From contig OY829645.1 in the NCBI GenBank assembly GCA_963691815.1, forward strand, positions 40,666,094 through 40,730,093: a stretch of 64,000 nucleotides of DNA, read 5' to 3'. The stretch is from Echiichthys vipera (taxonomy: Eukaryota > Chordata > Actinopteri > Perciformes > Trachinidae). Of the stretch, positions 59,101-64,000 are shown piece after piece. The notes under the pieces are model-generated. The model was not told where the DNA came from. It did no database searches and saw only the letters and a program-made list of their open reading frames with translations. The position numbers and the translations under genes were made by a program. Within the stretch, counting starts at the first letter, position 1. The number at the start of each line of letters is the position of its first letter.

Positions 59101-60420
59101 ATAATAGAAGCAAACTAGAGACCATCTTACAATGGGATCACACCAGCTGCAATGCCAAATCAGCCTAGGGGCATAAAGCTTGCTCATGCTCATTGTCAGG
59201 TTCATTGTTGGATTTCTACTAGAACATGTTTATATGCTTTATGTTGAAAAAAAATACATTCAATTTCTCATACTGTCTGTCTGAATATACTTGTATTCAC
59301 CCTCTGTCTTTGCTCAATTATAGCGCCTGTCTCTCGACGCCTCTCCTGAAAAGGGAGGGGGTCTCTGATTGTTCAGTGTTTCCGGGTCTTCTGCATCTGT
59401 GCTCTCATTGCAGCCTGGGAATGACTGTAACGGCACCTTAGCTACACTTTCTTCCTATAGACGAATCCGGCGAGTCGTTTGTGTGTTTTGCCATCTGTTT
59501 GCTGCCATTACTGCGGTGGCGTTTCCCTCCAGTATGTGCAATGGGAGCTGTCAGTGTACCTTTTCTACTTTTACCTTTAGTTTTATGCAGTATTATTTTT
59601 GACAATGGTGTCTAGGAAGTCCAGAAGAACCTGTGCGATTCTCGGCTGCTCCATCAGCAGTGGGAAACCTCACCTTTGGAAAAAACCTGAATATGAACTA
59701 TATAAACCTTTCACCTCATGAAGACTGCCCCTGTCTGAGGCCATATGGTCCACATCATCTCTGGGCGTGTAGATGAGTGCCAGAAGAGGATCAAGATTAT
59801 TAACAGGGCAGGGGACTTTGTTCCCAAACACACGCTAAGTTTTGGTTAACACTCATCAATCTCACAATGAATAGCATGCGGCTGCCTAGCTTAATACAGT
59901 GAAAAAGTAATGTCAGGTAAGCTAGCACTGTTTAGCTAGCTCATGTTAGACGCCTCTATCAAGCCTGACGTGGTCGCACAGAGTAAATTAACTCAATGTG
60001 GTGTTATTGTTAAATATAATGTAAGGTTTATGTAACTTTGTTCCCATTCAGTTTTTTTCCAAAGTTGAAGTTTCCCACTGCTGTTGGAGCAGCAGAGAAT
60101 TGCACAGGTTCCTCCCGACTTCCTAGACATCGTTGTCAAAAGTAATGTTGCCTAAAAAGAACAGGTAAAAGTAAAAAAGGTACACTTCTTCGGGAAACTC
60201 CACCGCAGCAATGGCAGCTTGCTCACGTCCGCTACTTAGTCAGATATGTCTATAATTAACAACACACATCATTGAATCCAACAAAATTTTAGTGCATCAT
60301 AATCTTGTAAGGTATGCGGCATAATTTGTGCCTGAGGAGGCAAGCAGAAAGTACCTGAACCAGCAGCTCCAGCTTTCTGTCATCAAGGAGGTGAACCTGA
60401 CACAGACGGCCTTCTGTCAT
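36495..60420 (-). CDS. frmd4b: FERM domain-containing protein 4B-like scaffold (GRSP1)
   Basis: Twenty-two coding exons, 5' to 3': 60420-60355, 58952-58858, 58664-58572, 58273-58189, 56543-56487, 56112-56090, 52115-52032, 51332-51267, 50767-50710, 50100-50014, 43375-43299, 42790-42652, 41739-41598, 41493-41360, 41274-41158, 40924-40696, 40529-40473, 40374-40239, 39640-39476, 39214-38454, 38348-38222, 36612-36495. All have GT/AG borders and consistent phase; 971 residues to the TAG stop. Domains: FERM, residues 1-310 (CQVHLLDDRKLELLVQ, VASHFNLKEKEYFG, NLYFREKKFAVEV, MAISQHQFYLDRKQSK); a coiled CUPID/DUF3338 cytohesin-binding region, about 350-517 (KKKEKELQD, RRRVGTAFKLDD, CKTVKKKRRNN); a long disordered tail with SMPPTPLLTRNAYSS, NPYATLRPPR, VAEHLRGWYQRN and a C-terminal KIYWHEDSKPGTIV. 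Tail motifs fit FRMD4B better than FRMD4A. Role in the family: FERM scaffold binding cytohesin-3 and polarity proteins at epithelial junctions. The first visible exon starts with an acceptor site, so an upstream exon probably lies beyond the window. Confidence 0.93.
37441..37460. repeat. Poly(T) tract in a frmd4b intron
   Basis: Twenty consecutive T. On the coding (minus) strand this is poly(A), perhaps the tail of an old retroposed sequence, though none was recognised beside it. Confidence 0.8.
43376..46950. other. frmd4b intron 10, 3' part
   Basis: Unique-looking intronic sequence with no coding potential that I could support and no recognised repeat. Confidence 0.4.
46958..47109. repeat. 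CA-rich microsatellite with CG interruptions
   Basis: About 150 bp of (CA)n with CGCA, CGCG and GCAC interruptions at both ends and a pure (CA)n core at about 46998-47052. It directly abuts the Tc1-like end at 47108. Confidence 0.95.
47108..47312. mobile_element. Short Tc1-like MITE
   Basis: Left end ACTATAGATCAAAATTACAC, right end CTTGTTCTCTAATTTTGC, with an internal TAGTGGTATAGTCACAGCTG stretch shared with 6700 and 19190. About 205 bp, no coding sequence: an internally deleted relative of the copies at 6031 and 19086. Confidence 0.7.
47313..50013. other. frmd4b intron 10, 5' part
   Basis: No coding sequence. Around 48810-49035 the DNA is enriched in GCTAGC and TAGCTA words (for example AGCTAGCTAGCTAACATTAG), typical of fish intronic low-complexity sequence. 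Confidence 0.45.
52116..56089. other. frmd4b intron 6
   Basis: About 4 kb. A 145-codon plus-strand open frame (54980-55417) and an 85-codon minus-strand frame (52169-52426) are present but show no motif or conservation I recognise. No repeat assigned. Confidence 0.4.
56090..56112 (-). other. frmd4b: 23-base microexon of frmd4b
   Basis: Acceptor TTAATTAAG before GAGGCCAAAGG, donor AG|GTAAGAAG. It encodes EAKGEYT plus two bases of the next codon, which matches the EAKGDYTS-type segment expected at this place in FRMD4 proteins and restores the phase between the exons at 56543-56487 and 52115-52032. Confidence 0.85.
57029..57371. repeat. Dispersed CTATGTTCCC array
   Basis: CTATGTTCCC occurs at 57029-57038, 57045-57054 and 57135-57144. 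Its complement GGGAACATAG occurs at 57072-57081 and 57358-57367, with variants at about 57106, 57303 and 57337-57352. The direct and inverted copies cover 340 bp in a frmd4b intron. In the middle are CCCTAACC and CCCCTAAC words, telomere-like but not tandem. Nature unknown; possibly a MITE with subterminal repeats. Confidence 0.6.
59160..59450 (-). mobile_element. TTAA-target (Kolobok/T2-like) element, end portion
   Basis: The reverse complement aligns with 31500-31710 of the full MITE: shared blocks include ACAGTCATTCC, CGGAAACACTGA-type, ATATTCAGACAGACAG and AAGCAT. The match stops near 59450, where the THAP-like segment begins. Confidence 0.65.
59500..60225 (+). mobile_element. THAP-domain-like relic arranged as an inverted duplication
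   Basis: From ATG at 59604 the plus strand reads MVSRKSRRTCAILGCSISSG then KPHLWKKPEYELYKPF, with further pieces about 59780-59840 (INRAGDFVPKHT in another frame). The CxxxxC, LW and INRAGDFVPKHT blocks resemble a THAP DNA-binding domain. A second copy of 59500-59705 lies inverted at 60045-60225 (its start reads TCAILCCSNSSGK on the minus strand). Stops interrupt both. THAP domains occur in Kolobok and P-type transposases, which fits the adjoining TTAA-family end. Confidence 0.5.
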
Positions 60421-61290
60421 CTGGAGGAAGAGAGACAAATATGAGACATTACATTCCTGCAAGACACCACTGTCACTGTAGAAGCATTCAGAAGTCGCCA
60501 CCTCCACCTGTCCCTCTCCACTTAAAGCTTTGCTTATTTTAGCCTTGGGAATGAAATGGCTGCTTCTCTTTTTGGACTTGAACAGTGACTCACCGCAGTG
60601 TCATGTTTGTCTTTGTGCTGAATGAATAGGTAAGAGGAACCTCAAGGTACGTTTCCATATGGGTCCCATGCTCCGAAATGTCAAAGTCATCACCTTTATT
60701 TGTATAGTGTAAAAAAGAGAGTGCAGCAGGGATATTTCAGCCATAAATCTGCTCTTTATAGTTGCACCATGAATCATAAACAGACTCTAAGGTTATTTTG
60801 CCATTAAGGCTCCACACATGCTATTGTCTTTCTCACCCACACATCCTTCCTCAACAACAACATTGGTCTAATCAAAATCCCTGAATTGTCAACACCCCAC
60901 GTTTTCCTTTGCCGTGAAGAAATAAAACCGAAAGACAATGAAGTCCTGCTGCGTAGTTTAATTGAAATCCTGCTGTATTGTTTAAGATTTAGGATTCATT
61001 CTGTTGCAGTCAGCAGAACAGCTTTTCAGTGCCAAGGTAGAAATATTATTGTTTGGTGATGAACATTAGTCAAGTCATATCTCACTGTGTTAAGCTGCAT
61101 TCATTCTTGTGAAACTTTGTTTCAATAAAGATGTGAGTGCTGAGAAATGACAATTAAGAATCTTCTTCTACTGATGTTTTTAAATATTTTTAATTCATTT
61201 CTACAAATTATGTTGACATGGTGTTCATATACTCTATTGGAGTACTGTGGATGAAATGCAATCTGCAGGCTTTGCTTGTTAATATCAATT
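60421..61290. other. frmd4b: frmd4b upstream intron
   Basis: Directly 5' (minus strand) of the first visible coding exon: the polypyrimidine/acceptor CTCTTCCTCCAG reads into it. No upstream exon was recognised up to the window edge. Confidence 0.5.
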
Positions 61291-61600
61291 TACAATTTAG
61301 AAAACCTTTAATGTCCCGCAGACGGGGAAATTCTTTTGTCACAGCAGCAACAGAATATTACAAAATAAGGTTAAAAATAGCAAAAATAAGCAATAAAGTT
61401 AAATTTAAAAAGGGAAGAACAGGAAATAGACATATTTACATATCCACATGATAAAGTGCAGTTGTTCTTGTTTTGTTTGTTTGTAATAATATAATATGGA
61501 GTGAATAAATATGATTAAATAAGTCCAAATAGTGCTAAAAACAGAGGTGTCCATAGTACAGGCATATTGCACAGTGCAGGGTACAGGATGAGGTCGGTAG
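61290..61600 (-). mobile_element. 3' end of a fish LINE (Rex-like)
   Basis: On the minus strand: TGCTGCTGTGACAAAAGAAT, then TTCCCCGTCTGCGGGACATT and AAAGG, a 3'-end signature common to teleost LINE families that end in short AT-rich repeats. No coding sequence retained. Confidence 0.5.
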
Positions 61601-64000
61601 TCAAGGACTTACTTGAGTCTTGGTTACACAGACTTGAGTCACAAGTCTGTGTATTTCTATGCAAGAGATACAATATTATTTTTTGATTTATAAAACTTTG
61701 CTAATTGTAATTATTGATTATTTCCAAACCCATTTGGTCACATAAAACAATCTAGAAATATTGCGGACTTTCTACTAAAAAATAAATAGAAAAACCCAAG
61801 AATGATGTTTATGTATACTTTACAACTATGTTTAATGTTTACACGAGACAAACATTCAATTAAACTATTCAGTTTAATTAGAAATCTTTGCAGGAAACAT
61901 TCTTGTAATTATGAAATTCTTAAATCTTTTTTATTTGTGACTTTGATGAAATAAGTGGGACAAATTAACAATTTCTGCATTAACATAACTGATTTGTTTT
62001 ACTAACAAAAGATTATTTTATCAGACATTTTTGAAAGATGCTTTATGATCATATTGAAATTCTGCACATAATAGGTTTAATGTGTTCAAATATATGCTTT
62101 TTTTTTCTTTGGAGATTAGTTCAATGTCAGAAAAAGGGTCCTGCTCATGCTATAAAAAAAAATGCAATCCAGCATTCTGTATTTTAATCCTCCTGTTTGA
62201 TCTTTAGTGACACTGAGCCTGAGTGAAGAGTGTTCCTGTTGACTGGATGCTGTTTGCTGCCCAGGAATGTGTCCAGAATGTGTTTTATTTCTGTGACTTC
62301 AGTTAAAAACATGTGGCATCCGACTGCTTGGCTTCTGTGTTGGAAAGTGAGACAAGTGAGAAAATGCATTCTACTAGGACATATTGTTCTCTGCACCACA
62401 ACAGAGCTGCTAATCCACTTTTATACCGCACGAGCTTCTTTGATACTTTGTTGTTTTTCAACGCCCTAAAACCTCAGTGAGATTTACGATTCTGTGGGTA
62501 CAGCTGTACTCTTTTTTAACAAAAGGTTTCATTTGCAGTCATATTAACTTGCTATCATGCTTTTACTCTGAAGTCCCATATTTCACCATACACCATACCC
62601 AATGAATCTACTGTCTGGTGCGGGCTGCACAGCGGGACTTTGTTAAGCTCCATATCTCAGTGGTCCAGAACCGCCAGAAATCTTAGCCTGACAAAAAAAA
62701 AGTAAAAAAAAAAGAACTACTGAAGCTAACCTCAAAAAAATCCTCACCTTGATAGGGAACACTATTGTTGCTGTTAATCACATGTATTCCATTGATTAAT
62801 CTTGGATTAATTAATCTGGGATTAATCACTGAAGTAACCATTTCATGAATTGTTGTGGCTGTCCAAGACACAATCCATTCCCATCTATCAATGCTGTGTT
62901 GTTGCAGGGCAGTGACGTCCAAATAAAAATGGACAAAGGCCTTTAGTTAACGGTCTCATTTCAGGCCAAGAGCCTGCCATTGGATTTTAAAATTCACCTT
63001 CAAAATCTATGTAATGGGGCTGTTAAATCTGACGCAATACCCTTTCAAAATACAATCTCCTGTTTCAAACGCTCTGTCGAACTAAACAGACAACACTGGC
63101 CGAACCTGTGAAAAAAGACATCACTCATTTCTCCAGTGAGACCTTTTCATCGATAGGAAAGCAGTAAAATGACAATTATGTTGTTGTTGTTGTTTTTTAC
63201 TCAGATCTGTTTAAACACTGAGGAACATGGCACTGTGGCATTGTAGAAATTCGAAGCTTGGACCGGCTTGAGCCCAAAAATCACATTTTTGAAAGGAAGT
63301 AACATCATGATTTAACAGCCGGATTCCAAATCAAAGTCTTTTCTCCTTAATGCTCAACCACAGTTCAAAGAGCTCCTACAAGAGAAAAATGAAGGCTGTG
63401 TCTTTTGATGTGGATATACTGTAGAATATTCACAACTGCATTACCAAAGTAGGACTGGCAAAGTTGCTATTCGTTCATATATATGTTCATATATTGTTTT
63501 CAGAGGATGACAGAAATTGGAAATTGCTGCCTCAGTCCCACAGAAGAGAAGACCTGAGCTTCAGAGCGAGGTCCCAGATGATAAAAGGAAAGGTCACGAC
63601 TGTGTCAAGGAGGTCATCACCCTTAAGCTCTGTCATTATGGGCCCCAGTGGTGCTCTTTTCACATGACCCCCAGCCACACTGACCTGATAAGGCTGAGCT
63701 GGGCCCACCCTGCATTTAACTTAATACTTTTAAGTATTTTGTACTATTAACTCCACTACATTGATTTACCCAACGCCAACATAAATCGAGTGCTTTCATG
63801 TTGGTGCGTCTATAATAATGCTACAGTTATACAACCTAATAATATAACACAGGCGGGGGCCATTCTGCAAACTTTTACTTTTGATTAGATGTATAATAAG
63901 TCACCTAATAGGTACATCAACCGAGAGAAAAATAATCACCAAATATTTTACTAATCAATTTGTGGTTAAAATTAATTTTCATGCAAAAATGTCAGAAAAT
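61601..64000. other. No gene recognised
   Basis: AT-rich, probably frmd4b intron or upstream sequence. GACTTGAGTC repeats near 61612-61650 and ATTAATC repeats near 62790-62830 are short local inverted or direct repeats. No exon with conserved motifs was found. Confidence 0.4.

Noticed and set aside
1..64000. Bacterial or phage-type defence system, CRISPR or operon
   Set aside because: Spliced vertebrate genes and fish transposons throughout; no array of spaced repeats and no clustered intronless genes.

Overview
The window looks like nuclear DNA of a teleost fish, probably a spiny-rayed (acanthomorph) species. The genes have GT/AG introns, the protein sequences are vertebrate-type, and the repeat content is typical of fish: L2-like and L1-like LINEs, a Penelope-like element, hAT, Tc1 and TTAA-target DNA transposons, a tRNA-derived SINE and a long CA microsatellite. 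There is no prokaryotic-style operon, CRISPR array or viral gene.

Four protein-coding genes could be rebuilt exon by exon, with reading phase agreeing across every junction. From left to right they are: a V2-type vasotocin receptor (minus, 2 exons, 7536-8847, 357 aa); trnt1, the CCA-adding tRNA nucleotidyltransferase (minus, 7 coding exons, 9849-23879, 427 aa); arl6ip5, a PRA1-family membrane protein (plus, 3 exons, 24949-30856, 189 aa); and a frmd4b-like FERM-domain scaffold gene (minus, 22 coding exons, 36495-60420, 971 aa visible, with the 5' end probably beyond the window). trnt1 and arl6ip5 are divergent across about 1.07 kb that carries promoter-like motifs and a striking foldback repeat. 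arl6ip5 and frmd4b converge.

Region by region: 1-4.6 kb is nested transposon debris (a hAT transposase inserted into an L2-like LINE). 4.6-7.5 kb holds DNA-transposon remnants. 7.5-8.9 kb is the receptor gene. 8.9-9.8 kb is intergenic with a SINE. 9.8-23.9 kb is trnt1, whose introns hold a decayed L1-like LINE, a second LINE, a Tc1 copy, a hAT relic and a Penelope-like element. 23.9-24.9 kb is the shared promoter region. 24.9-31.2 kb is arl6ip5, with a complete non-autonomous hAT element in intron 1. 31.2-36.5 kb is intergenic. 36.5-60.4 kb is frmd4b. 60.4-64 kb shows only intronic or upstream sequence with a LINE tail.

The genes are functionally unrelated: water-balance hormone signalling, tRNA maturation, ER membrane trafficking and cell-polarity scaffolding. 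Their grouping is synteny rather than a pathway. The observations most worth following are the foldback bearing two perfect CRE motifs between trnt1 and arl6ip5, the weak-then-better pair of start codons in trnt1 that would explain dual targeting, a TTAA-target transposon family with a THAP-like interior inverted on itself, and the lack of any leiomodin-3-like gene where human order would place it.
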